Assembly (NCBI GenBank): GCA_002633005.1
Contig: NMRA01000065.1
Location: 844,205 to 875,458, forward strand
DNA: 31,254 bases
DNA from: Phoronis australis
Lineage: Eukaryota > Phoronida > Phoronidae
Reading direction: 5' to 3'
Shown here: in pieces, positions 11,750 through 21,667 of the stretch
How the letters are laid out: every line of letters begins with the position of its first letter
Numbering within the stretch: the stretch's first letter is position 1
Position numbers and translations under genes: made by a program
The notes under the pieces: generated by a model
Seen by the model: the letters and a program-made list of their open reading frames with translations, nothing else
Told to the model about the DNA's origin: nothing
Databases searched by the model: none

Positions 11750-12045
11750 ATAGTACACTTTAGGTCTCGCGACGGACCAGGCCAGCTTGATTGGTCTACA
11801 TATTGAGCTTCAGTGTACTTCTGGTCCCTCGGCGAACTAGTCATGTTATTTTTTTACCAAAGTTTGCTTTGTAGAACTATTTATCTCAGCCAGTACTGTT
11901 TGGTCCCGCGACAAATCGACTATTTTTATAGGGATAAAAAGCACAGGCGTACTCTTGGTCTCGTGACGGACCAGGTCAGCCTTTTTGTGTACTCTCAGTG
12001 TACATCTGGTCCTTCTGCAAACTGTGCACTGGATGTTTTGGTTTC
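11750..12045. repeat. Degenerate repeats around a ggtctcgcgacggaccag core
   Basis: Related cores occur near 11763, 11824, 11898, 11957 and 12007 (for example ggtctcgcgacggaccagg and ggtctcgtgacggaccagg). Most are preceded by gtaca/gtact and spaced about 50-75 bp apart. Confidence 0.6.
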
Positions 12046-12559
12046 GTGAAACTGTTTTCAGATGATTTGTTTCTTGATACATTTGACGTTTTTCAATTGT
12101 TGTAAACATGATTCAGCTTAATGAAGTGATACTTAATTATTTATTGTCACTTTTAATAATAGGCTATGAGCTGAGAGCACCATCGTTCGCCAGTTTTTCT
12201 CGTAACAAGACAGAACACATGTTTATTTCCGGACTAACAGTACAGGTCTTCGTTCTTAAACAACTTGAGGCTGCTGTTACGCGATCATCTGTTATTCAAG
12301 TTTTACGCCCCATCGGTGCTCCTTATACTCTTGAATATTTGGAAGTTGTCTAAACCCCTCTATACACAGGACACTTTTTCGTATACAACTTTTTTTATGC
12401 TAAAAATGTGTGTAAGCAGATGTTCCAACAAAAATTTTTGCTCTTGGCATAACTCATACCCAGATGTGCACAATATGGTTTCACGAAATTGAGAAAGGTT
12501 TTTAATTATCTTAAGAAAAACTTCAGAGACATGTTAAGTGCCAGAAACTTACCAAGATG

Positions 12560-12692
12560 CCGGGCTACAAAAACAAAAAAATGTCTTACACGGGAGGGGG
12601 TTTCCCTCCCCCCGCTCGGTGCCACACGCCTAGGATTCGACCTTTGCGGGAATCCTAAACCCCCCTTACTGAAAACGTAGATCCGCCACTGA
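12560..12692. repeat. C/G-rich element end with gtagatccgccact terminus
   Basis: A block with gggagggggtttccctcccc (self-complementary) and several C-runs ends in cgtagatccgccact. It is the inverted partner of the sequence starting at 10213. Confidence 0.5.
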
Positions 12693-12745
12693 ACTGCATC
12701 ATGTTTTTGTATTTTTCCAGTATTTTATATATTTCCTAGTAATAA

Positions 12746-12862
12746 CATGGGTGGCGCACCATAGGGAGCTGTAGCCCCCCCACTTTTTTCAGTACTACGC
12801 CGCACATTGTCTATAGACGGTGCAACACGGGAGGGGGTCCTGAAGGGGCTGCACCACCCATG
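12746..12862. mobile_element. Short MITE-like element with inverted ends
   Basis: It begins catgggtggcgcacc and ends gctgcaccacccatg, which inverted reads catgggtggtgcagc (12 of 15 matching). The inside is C-rich then G-rich, giving a long imperfect hairpin. No coding capacity. Possible short flanking duplication (aata/aatc), not convincing. Confidence 0.6.
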
Positions 12863-13049
12863 AATCATAAATTAACATTTTATCACCAGTGTTTCACTAC
12901 TAGCTTCATGGGCTCACCTGCGCTCCCTTTATTTGTCCTAAGACGATAGTCGAACATTGCTGAAATTTGTCAAATGTTGTGTTTTTGACACTCACCTGTT
13001 ACAGCTGAAAGTACTCACCATGCGTTTGTTGAACAAGGTATAATCTCAT

Positions 13050-13265
13050 CAATTTAGGACACAGTATGGCAGACTGGTGAAATTTTATTTTCTCATTTTT
13101 TCATATCAGAATGACGCTTTGGCATTTTCAAGTTTTGTACACTATAGCTACCAACGGACATTTTGAAATATTGTGGGCATTCACAACAATGAAGCCCTTG
13201 AAAAACGAAAAGAGCAGTTTTGGCAATAATTGTGGTCTAAAATTGGTGAGATTTTGCCGTTCAGG
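13050..13265 (+). repeat. Dispersed intronic repeat family A, near full-length copy
   Basis: Runs from tttaggacacagtatggcag to taaaattggtgagattttgc, with gcattcacaac in the middle. The start motif recurs at 23670 and 29797. The middle and end recur at 7525-7645, 25355-25510 and about 29990-30015. Confidence 0.65.
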
Positions 13266-13653
13266 TTTACATTATAGACTCTGCTTATGACTCAGTAAAA
13301 TCTTCTTGGTAATTCTTGACAAAATATTTTTCTGTTCCTCCACTCTGTGTTGTGAGTTGATGAAGCTTTGTGCTGAATGTGTACAAATGTTACGGTGCAA
13401 ACCGCAAATACTCACCAATGCATTTGTGCATAAACCACGGAAACCGGAACTTGTGTACTAATGATACTAATGTGACAACCAGAATAATGCAAGCCTCATT
13501 TATGAAACTTCATATTCACCGCGTTTTGTCAGTTGCCATGCCAATATATTGACGTGATTCCCATTTCATTTTCTTCTCTGGAGACTAGGTTCTAAATATA
13601 CAACCATTGTCTGTCCATTCACACTTCATCTCAATAAGTTGTTTTGCTGTTAG

Positions 13654-13686
13654 GCTAAAGACACTGGGGATTCAAATGTTATGAAG
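13654..13686 (+). CDS. Microexon 5 (33 bp)
   Basis: Codes AKDTGDSNVMK (residues 218-228). The acceptor is gttttgctgttag and the donor is AAG/gtatta. Phase 0 at both ends, length a multiple of three. It is polar and charged, continuing the linker character of exon 4. First of six small symmetric exons. Confidence 0.6.
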
Positions 13687-14287
13687 GTATTATTTTGTTG
13701 TTCTTCATCAGTCGTGTGTCATGACAACTGCTCACCAAATGAACGGCACTTCATAACACGTTTATTACTGGTGGCTTTAAAATTTGTTTCAACCAGGTGT
13801 TGCATTAAAATGCTAAATCATGTTAAAAATCTTCATGAGGTATTGCTAAAACAGTCTGGAAAGATTCAAAACATCCAACATATGGTTTACTGTCGTTTAA
13901 AAACAGCCGTTCCTTTGTTTCCATCAGAAGAATACATAAAAAAACTAAGTCAAATACCATTCAATTGTGGCAGCCATTTTGTTTGTGCACCTCTAGAAAT
14001 TCAAAAATCATTTTGAAAATTCCATACTTAATTCTGGTTATTTTGAATGCATTTACTTATGTGTTGAAAGAACATTATTTGGGGACGAGTTTAAGCTAGA
14101 TTACATATTGCAATCAAATTCCTTTTACAAAATTTTTATTTTGGAAATGGAAAGCGTATCTTTAAAATTCACACGAGTCAGGGATTTGATACACTTTTCA
14201 TTGCATTTTCACTAATTGGTATTTTTCTTGTGTGGTATTGTCTGATTCATGAAGTCATGTGACTTGCCGTTCCCCACTTTCATCCAG

Positions 14288-14314
14288 GTCTCAGAGGCTG
14301 ACATTCCGAACAAG
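14288..14314 (+). CDS. Microexon 6 (27 bp)
   Basis: Codes VSEADIPNK (residues 229-237). The acceptor is ccccactttcatccag and the donor AAG/gtgagt is close to consensus. Phase 0, symmetric. Both splice sites are strong, so this is one of the better supported microexons. Confidence 0.65.
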
Positions 14315-14878
14315 GTGAGTGCCATCATTACACTGCCAGCACACCTTATCATTTCACTCTTTCATTGCTTCTATTAAACTTCATTAAATCCGTATGTGGC
14401 ATTTCCCTGACCATCATTGACAATAACAATGACCACTATTGTTAGGCACTATATATTTGTTATATAATTAAATGAATAGAATTTGTGTGTACTGTGTGGC
14501 ATTAACTCTGATGGTCATGAGTGAGTGGATCTGGAATCTATTGACCAATTTTGTATGCAAGGTAAGGGAAAGAGCCATAGGATTTCATAACGGGAACTCG
14601 TTTTCTAATCTCTTACATTTTCAAGAGGTTGATTGTAGTGTCGTTTTGAGACTCAAGGTTGTAAAATAAATGGAAAACTGTGTTATCTTGAGCTATATAA
14701 ATTATTTGTTTCAACTTCATTAAGTATTTAACAGCTACCTCCGAATTTTGTCTGCATATAGGTGTCACTTCGACTAGTATATGTTAAAAATGTTGTCATT
14801 TAACCAGTCCAAAAGTTGTTCATTTTTGTAACTATTGTCATTGAAATATCTATCATTCTCATTTCATTATCTTAACAG

Positions 14879-14890
14879 ATATGGATTAAG
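14879..14890 (+). CDS. Microexon 7 (12 bp)
   Basis: Four codons, IWIK (residues 238-241). The acceptor has a clear pyrimidine-rich lead-in (tctcatttcattatcttaacag is split over 14859-14878) and the donor is AAG/gtaata. At 12 bp a chance match is possible. Support comes from its place in a run of phase-0 microexons with the same layout. Confidence 0.45.
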
Positions 14891-15300
14891 GTAATACCAT
14901 TTATTTTGGTTTTGTTTTCCTTTTATTGTTTAGTTTTTCTTGGTAATGCATTTTTGCTGTCTATATATCTTAGAGTATAAAAATTTATGAAAACGTAGAT
15001 TATGTTACCTTTTATTATTTGCCTTCAAAAAATACACCAAGTCACCAGTACTTGGTACTTGAGAGCACAAGTTTCCACAGGATTACTCTTGTTCAAAGTT
15101 TTCATGCGATTTGCAATATTTGCCATGTAACATTTTAATACATTAGATGGTGTACTCGGCTTGTAACATGCATCGTGCCTTCATTATGACATTATTCCTT
15201 CAGTTGTCAGAGTTGATTAATTTGCCTTTCGTAACTTCACCTGACTATAATCCTCATTTTATAGCTTCACTTGATTAGCAAACTTTTTTTTCATTTACAG

Positions 15301-15312
15301 TTCAAAGAGAAG
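15301..15312 (+). CDS. Microexon 8 (12 bp)
   Basis: Four codons, FKEK (residues 242-245). The acceptor is strong (cttttttttcatttacag) and the donor is AAG/gtaaca. Phase 0. The charged peptide suits the neighbouring modules. No exon of this length can be proved without RNA. Confidence 0.5.
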
Positions 15313-15569
15313 GTAACATCATTATTCGTGCACAAAATAGTTTTTTCTCTGCTGATGCGTAAATGATTTTCTCATCATTCCCTAATTTATTAATCGCCAG
15401 GATTTCTTGTTTCACACTTTGTTAGTATTTACTTTGAAGGTGGTACAATGACTCTCTGTTTTCTATCAATTACATGTTTATATATTCATAATTTTTGCTG
15501 CATTTTTTGTCTCAACAGTGTCTGGTTATCTCCAAGATCCATTGAAAATTTGACACTAGTTACTTAAAA

Positions 15570-15642
15570 ATGTGTCTATTTTCATTCATTATATGTTATT
15601 CACATAATGCGTCTATCTTCATTCATTATATGTTATTCACAT
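15570..15642. repeat. 36-bp direct duplication upstream of microexon 9
   Basis: tgtctattttcattcattat...gttattcacat is repeated as cgtctatcttcattcattat...gttattcacat, with only a few differences. It ends about 30 bp before the acceptor of the 18-bp exon. Confidence 0.85.
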
Positions 15643-15673
15643 CATTGTTGAAACCATCTCTTTCCTCTTTTAG

Positions 15674-15691
15674 CTCGTTAAGGAATTTGAG
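15674..15691 (+). CDS. Microexon 9 (18 bp)
   Basis: Six codons, LVKEFE (residues 246-251). The acceptor has an uninterrupted pyrimidine run (ctctttcctcttttag) and the donor is GAG/gtaact. Phase 0. A 36-bp direct duplication ends about 30 bp upstream (15570-15642) and may bear on acceptor recognition. Confidence 0.55.
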
Positions 15692-16465
15692 GTAACTGGA
15701 AATTAAGGTAGTTTTATTTATTGTAAGCTTTTGCTTGATCAAAAGTAACAGTAGCCGAGCGTCACCTGTCGCAGTCCTCCAATTAAAACAACCCCGACAG
15801 CTTGTTAGTTGTTTAATAGTGACGCTTTTAAGACTGACAGTTATCTTTTTAGCCCACTTTAATGTTGCAAGTGGTGGCAGTTCTTCTTTTATTTCATCAA
15901 TAATTGCCAAAATTGTCATTTTTCAATTTTTCAAAGGCTAATTACTTAACTGCAAATGATGGAAAATTTCCCAAAAGTCGTTTTATTACATCTACACAGT
16001 TCAAATCATGCTAGTAATAGACTATAAATGTCCTTAATCTTTTATTTTTGTGGTAAAATTTGATAAAGTATATAATTCCAATCATCAACCATATTGTGCG
16101 CTAAACAGGTGAAGAACTACCGTCTGCCCTGTAACTGGTATTTATAGTTCACAATAAAGTCTAGTACAGGTAAACTTTGAAAATCTTTTGGTTCATATTC
16201 TCGAAAAAGCTAACATTCCTAGTTACATGTGATTAAGGTATGCATAGCTATGTTCAACGGAACAATTCCTGACCTCGGACTTGATTTAGTCTGCGTGGGT
16301 CTTTAAGCAAGTCATTCATGCCCACCTTTACAGCATTATATACAAATTTTTGCACCATTTGCAACAGTGTCCTATTAAATTAGGTATTCACTGTCGTGCT
16401 TATAAGCATAATATGATTGAGCAAAATGCTAAATACTCTTGGTGTAATTACCACGGACAAACATA

Positions 16466-16510
16466 GTCCAACCAATGAGCTATACCAGGTATAGCTCATT
16501 GGTCCAACCA
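16466..16510. repeat. Perfect 16-bp hairpin flanked by a 9-bp direct repeat
   Basis: accaatgagctatacc (16471-16486) and ggtatagctcattggt (16488-16503) are exact inverted copies one base apart. gtccaacca occurs on both sides (16466-16474, 16502-16510), overlapping the arms. The layout is like that of the hairpin at 3597-3679. Confidence 0.88.
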
Positions 16511-18689
16511 CGAGCAACATCCTTGGATTGTATGGCCTCCACATGGTAAGAGTGCAGCCCGTTTCATGAAAGTGACAAAAATCTGGTCTTACGTCCCACT
16601 TAACTACAGTATTTGTGAAAAAAAATTTCAAAGTCACTTTAGCCAAAGCAAAGTATCTAAGAATATATCCTTAATTATTGTTAATTGCTAAGAACAAATT
16701 ATTTCTAGGCAAGTGATATGTTTATTATTACACAACCCAACTTTTATTTGTTTATTGTGAATTGGGAACGTCAGACCAAATTTCTGTCACTGTCATGAAA
16801 CAGATGTGCTGTCTAATGTGAAGAGTGAGAACCAAAAGGACAATTTTGATAGTCCTGCAACCGTTCATGTGCGAAATGTCTTATCAGGCAGTAGAGCTAT
16901 TTTGTGGTCAGTTGGAATATAAATGGCGTTTTCGATGAATCGACAGTTCTTTGTAGAAAAAATAATTTTCTTGAAAATATTTGATTAGGTGGGGATAAAT
17001 TGAAACTGTCAAATTCCTTCAGCAAAGTTTTTAATTGAAAATAAGTGGAAAGGGTTTAATTAAAATTTACATACCGGTAAGTAGGGAATTTCATAAAAGA
17101 TAATTTTGTGACTTGTGTCTGGGAAAAATGAACTTAAGGTTAAATGAAGAGTTCTGTGTTTTCTTAATTTGGGTTGGTAAGAAAACATGACTTGTTGACG
17201 ACTGCATTGTATTTCATATGAAAGTGTTAGTCACCAAGAGAAATTAAACATATTATTGTTTACCACTATGGGTATCACACTGTTATGGTACTAAATCTGA
17301 ATTGAACCGTGATATAAAACTCTTTTCAAAGCTTTTAAAGAATTTTAAATTAATTGTAAATAGTCCATCTTAGATTGGTTATTGTCTTGTAAGATTTATT
17401 TATTTGAATCTTTAATTAGTCAAAAACATTTCCTTAATTTTCACTGGTTTCTTCAGTGGTCGGAATTCCTGGCTGTTATTAATAAGATGCCGTTTAACAG
17501 ATTCATAACATTAACAGCTTTCAAATTATATTAAGGTAATGCATTCGAGTTATAAATGACCTCCTTACCTGCACTGACCCTTCTCTACAGTTTCATTCAC
17601 ACTTGCTTTACTCAAATATCCGTACATTCATTATTCCACGTCTGTTTTATCTGCCTTTAAAATGCTTCTCTACGCTCTTCACCAGATAGTATTGATTATT
17701 TTATAGCAGCCGTAGTCATTGTCGATTGTTAGCTTAATATACGGTATGGTGTCCAAAGTGTTCTGCTGAGTACTACTGTAGGGGGCAGTTTAGCTCAATT
17801 TGCAACTCCCACCTGATTTCAGATCTAGCAGTTGCCATAGCAATATGCGTTGTATGAATGAAGTGGCATGCAGCGCCATCTTTGGTGAAAACTGTAATGT
17901 TATGGTTTATGTTTTGGGTAGTGCCCATTGTTTTGCTTTTAATTATTAATACGGTGAGTTAACTGTTCTTACTAGTACAAATGGTAAAAGCTTGGACTGA
18001 TTGGAGTTCATTGATTGCTTTAACACGGAAGATTCATCATTGCTAAGTTCATTGTTTGTGGGTTTTTATTGGCTTAGTTAGGGCATTTGTTAACAAAATT
18101 TCCTGTCCTCAATTTTGTCATCTTCAAAAATACCATTAATTTTGAACTTTTTTCTTACTTTTGACTGTTTAAAAACAAGTAAATACCCAAAGTCTGTATA
18201 ACCTTTTAATGGCCATACGTGCCGCGGTAACAACTTTTTATGCCCTAAAATTATGTCAAATAAGTCGAGTAAATCTGTAACAGGTTAAAACCCTGTATTT
18301 GCAGTAGTCAGGTAGATGAATTAAATCTGAATTCATAACACTAATTTAAAAGTAAAGATGAATGTAGATCAGACAAGATGTCAAAACTTCACCTTGGGCA
18401 GTTCCTTGTGCTACATGTAGGTCAACCAGGTACTGCAAATGAATGCTCTGGCATGACTAATTCGTGGCAGTTTGAACAATGGCAATTTTATGGCGCACCT
18501 GTCCAATATGTAGCCAGCAATTGACGCGAGGCAGAAATGGAACTTGCTTTACGCACACGTGTTGTGGACCATCCAATTGCCATATTTTTTTCTCTTTGAG
18601 GATGCTGCTGTTGCTGAACTGCAACAATAAGGGTAATTCTTTGCTTTTTGGACAAAAATAATTTCCAATTTTATGATTTTCTATTTTTC

Positions 18690-18765
18690 TTAGTCTAAAT
18701 ACTCTATTGTTTGATTAGCAGAACAAGGTCCTGGGTTCAAGTCACAATCGAGGGCAGAAATCTTT
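18690..18765 (+). repeat. tRNA-derived SINE fragment
   Basis: caaggtcctgggttcaagtc at 18724-18743 resembles a B box of a tRNA gene. It matches the SINE at 22741-22860 (inverted) at all but two of its 20 positions. The A-box half is poorly preserved. Confidence 0.5.
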
Positions 18766-19199
18766 TCAAACTTAATATGTTCATTAGGTCATGTGATGTG
18801 GCCAAAAGGTGGCGTGCAGACCAGACTTAAAATTTTGTGAACTACCATTATGAAACTTTCACCAAAATATAGTTTTCTAGTGATGTCTGCTCGGAACGAA
18901 ACAACCTCATTAGACAAAAATTGTCCTTAATCTTTGTTTTTGTTGACAAATTTGACAAAATAACCTTTTACTATAAGCTATATTGGGTGCTTAATAGATG
19001 AAGACCTTGCCAAAAGCGTAACATTATAGCTGTAACTGCGATCAACAGCTGCTGTTCAAATGGTGAGTTGTTCCATGTCAATTTGTCTTAGTCGGCATGA
19101 CTCCAATTGTCTGACCATAGCTAAAGCTGAATAGATATGTTTGGTGGACAAGACCTGTTCTTGATGTCTTTTTAACTTGAGTTTTGCGCTATTTAATGC

Positions 19200-19335
19200 T
19201 CTCTTTCTCTCTCTCTCTCCCCCCCTCTCTCTCTCCCTCTCCCTCGACTCCCTCTCTCCCTCCCTCTCCCTCTCCCTCTCTCCNNNNNNNNNNNNNNNNN
19301 NNCTCCCTCCCTCCCTCACTCCCTCCCTCTCTCTA
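19200..19335. repeat. CT-rich simple repeat with assembly gap
   Basis: Long runs of ctct and ccct flank 19 N at 19284-19302. The true length is unknown because the gap falls inside the repeat. It lies 36 bp upstream of microexon 10 and forms an extreme pyrimidine tract on the coding strand. Confidence 0.95.
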
Positions 19336-19371
19336 ACCTTCTGCTAATCATGTCTCCATTTCATTCAACAG

Positions 19372-19401
19372 GATGAAAGCAAAAAGAGGGATTACGCTGT
19401 A
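19372..19401 (+). CDS. Microexon 10 (30 bp)
   Basis: Codes DESKKRDYAV (residues 252-261). The acceptor is ctccatttcattcaacag and the donor is GTA/gtaaga. Phase 0. It lies 36 bp downstream of a CT-rich tract of more than 130 bp that is interrupted by an assembly gap. Long pyrimidine tracts upstream are a known feature of regulated microexons, so inclusion may be controlled by pyrimidine-tract binding proteins (inference). Confidence 0.62.
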
Positions 19402-20344
19402 GTAAGATTTTTATCATGTCATTATTTCATTGTCACATTGCTCTCTTCTGTCATATTTTGACTCTTTCACTAAGCTCATATTTCAACGTTTTGCGTTTCC
19501 ATACACATTCCACTGTCTTATCGTTGATCATTATCCAGTTTTTGATATATGATTACTTGGATCTGACGATAGTGCTTACATTCAACTTAACACTTCTCTT
19601 CATTTCATCGCCGTCACTGTCTAGTCGTCCTAGTCAGAGATTTTAGTGCCCCCCCCATCCATTTGCCTGATAATGCTGTCAAAGCATTTGGGTAAAATAT
19701 GTGTCTTATAGTTTGTTTACCAGAAATCTCTTGATATGACATCTCCATCATTGGTCGGAAATGGTAATGTGTCAAGGCATTTGAGAGTTTTGCAACTGAG
19801 GGTAGGGGGCTTTTTTATCAAATTTCATTTAGCTAGTTACAGCTCAGAGCTTCATTTCTTAGTCAGAGATTTTTCTGGCACGTGTTTCCTTGATTTGGTT
19901 TGTGAAATCGATTGGCACGTGTTCAATATAGATCATGGTCAAATTCATTTTTAGGTGGAATGTTTCATTTTTATTAATGAGTTGCATTTTGCAGCTGTGT
20001 CCCTGTGGACATTTTATGTGGAAATAGGTGTGCGACTGGATTAAGTGTTGATCAATCGGACACCTGGCTGAATTTCCTTTCTTCATAATTTTGAAAACCA
20101 TTGCAATTATCTCACACATGTACACAGTCATGCACTCACAAAGTACACAAACAAACAGAGCTAACTAAAGGAGAGATCTGGGCTGAGGTTCCATCCACGA
20201 TGTCTATGGCTGTATGGTTTGTACTATGCTACTTGAGTACAGGTTGCCTCATATAGGCATGACGCTATATCTTCTGGTACATCAACAGGCAATAAAGTTT
20301 TTTTAGCTCAAATGTGATTTAATTCATGCGAATTAAACTTTCAG

Positions 20345-20458
20345 CGTAAAAACAGGAGTCGCATGCTAACAATTATTGACGACTATGTCGAGACGTGCGA
20401 AGTGCGTTTGCATGCTATGGAGGATGTCGGAGACTGGCTATTTACAATCGAGGACATC
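20345..20458 (+). CDS. Exon 11, start of the long helical region
   Basis: A 114-bp phase-0 exon coding residues 262-299, from RKNRSRMLTIIDDYVETCEV to DWLFTIEDI. The acceptor is aattaaactttcag and the donor is ATC/gtaagt. The frame is open only in this phase across the exon. The spacing of Ile, Val, Leu and Trp with acidic residues suggests one or two amphipathic helices. A TIR element begins about 100 bp downstream inside the following intron. Confidence 0.8.
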
Positions 20459-21059
20459 GTAAGTAGCTTGTGTTTCATTTTTTTATTTATTCTTTTGCAT
20501 TTTGACACAAAATACTTTTAAATTGCTTTAGATAAATGGGTTGAATCACGTAATAACTACCGTACTCGTCCGGGTTACTGCCCATGGTGCTTAAATTGGG
20601 AATCTAAAAAATGGTGTGGGTGGTAAGCTGAGCATGGGCGGTTATTAAAATCGAAATTTTTGAGAAGTCGGGAATGGGTATTTACTGCACAAAAGACCGA
20701 TTTTACCCTCGCGGAACTACACTGACGTCAGACTTCAAGCATATTAGTTATAATATAAATGTACGTCTGCGGATTGAAGTAACGGACTTCGATGGGCTGA
20801 AGTGGAATAGTGCACACGATATAGTGGCACAGTGATCCCAAGCGTGCTTTGGTTTTTACGTACCTCGTTCGCTGCTCGTCAAGCCTTGGATCTAAGGTAT
20901 TCTTACAGATAGACGTGCTTTCTGTAGGGCAAGTTTCTTGAGAGAAAAGTAAGATCATGCAAGACTACGCTAGATCGTCATGTATTGCTACGGGAAGCAG
21001 GTGATTTTGTAAAGATATGCTGCCGCTAGTTACTTTGGCAACCAGACGTGCAAAAAGAA

Positions 21060-21309
21060 AGTGAGAATCTCACTGGATTCCAGTTAGATTCCAGTTAGAT
21101 TCTCACTAAATCACCAATTATAGTTAGAAATGCCAGTGAGAACCCAGTAGGAATTGAACAACAGGGGCAGTCAGTGAGGAAATAGTGAGAAAATGTTATG
21201 TAACAGTGAGAATCCAGTGAGAATTTTGGTCTTAGAAAAATTATGAGTGAGAATTGAGTGAGAATTTGGACTTGCCAAAATTGGAGTGAGAATTCAGTGA
21301 GAATTTAAC
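21060..21309. repeat. Cluster of AGTGAGAAT motifs
   Basis: About nine copies of agtgagaat or close variants lie within 250 bp, often paired as agtgagaatccagtgagaat. At the left edge they also appear inverted (gattctcact). Spacing is irregular, so it is a degenerate short-period array inside the larger TIR element. Confidence 0.75.
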
Positions 21310-21618
21310 ATAAACAAACACCCTGATTGGCTGTAACTGTGGAAATTTCAGTTGAACCAGATTTCTGAATTCAAACTAAAATGGCACCAGGAATGAGCAG
21401 TTAAAGAAATATCTTGAAGATTTATTGACAGCCGGTCTTTCTTCTAAATATTTTTGAACCTAGTATGAACAATGTAACATTTTATATTCCAGTACATTAT
21501 ATTTCTTTGTGTGTTAAACAGCCAACACCGACCTCCCAGAATTTGTTCAAAGCACATGCTGAACAATCAGATGATACTACTATTAGGCAATAAGGGAGGT
21601 CAGTCGGCTGCGAAAATA

Positions 21619-21667
21619 ATGAAGCAAAAACACATCTTGTAAAAAAGCAAAAACACATCATGTAAAA
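21619..21667. repeat. Two-copy 24-bp repeat
   Basis: aagcaaaaacacatcttgta and aagcaaaaacacatcatgta follow each other directly. Confidence 0.8.

Larger units (their letters stand above)
15692..19199. other. Intron 9, no secure exon
   Basis: A 3.7-kb intron inside the microexon run. Weak phase-0 microexon candidates lie at 16223-16237 (LHVIK) and 17518-17535 (LSNYIK). A dispersed repeat pair shares tgtccttaatct and following sequence at 16029-16115 and 18923-19010. A hairpin and a SINE fragment are listed separately. The rest is AT-rich with nothing recognised. Confidence 0.5.

Noticed and set aside
13005-13037. 33-bp phase-0 block (LKVLTMRLLNK) with AG and gtataa
   Set aside because: It lies at the edge of a dispersed repeat, and similar sequence recurs near 13408-13433, so the signals are probably chance.
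16110-16131. Possible 22-bp exon after gctaaacag
   Set aside because: The region is part of a repeat also found at about 18923-19010, and the length breaks phase.
17457-17535. Exon-like block after a strong acceptor (cactggtttcttcag)
   Set aside because: It reads WSEFLAVINKMPFNRF... but hits a stop before any donor in phase 0, and other phases also stop. It could be an alternative terminal exon, but no poly(A) signal follows.
18601-18630. Short block DAAVAELQQ then stop after a pyrimidine-rich acceptor
   Set aside because: In-frame TAA and a donor that does not keep phase. Alternative terminal exon possible but unsupported.
19056-19319. Arg/Glu-rich minus-strand open frame
   Set aside because: It is the translation of the CT simple repeat and crosses the N gap.
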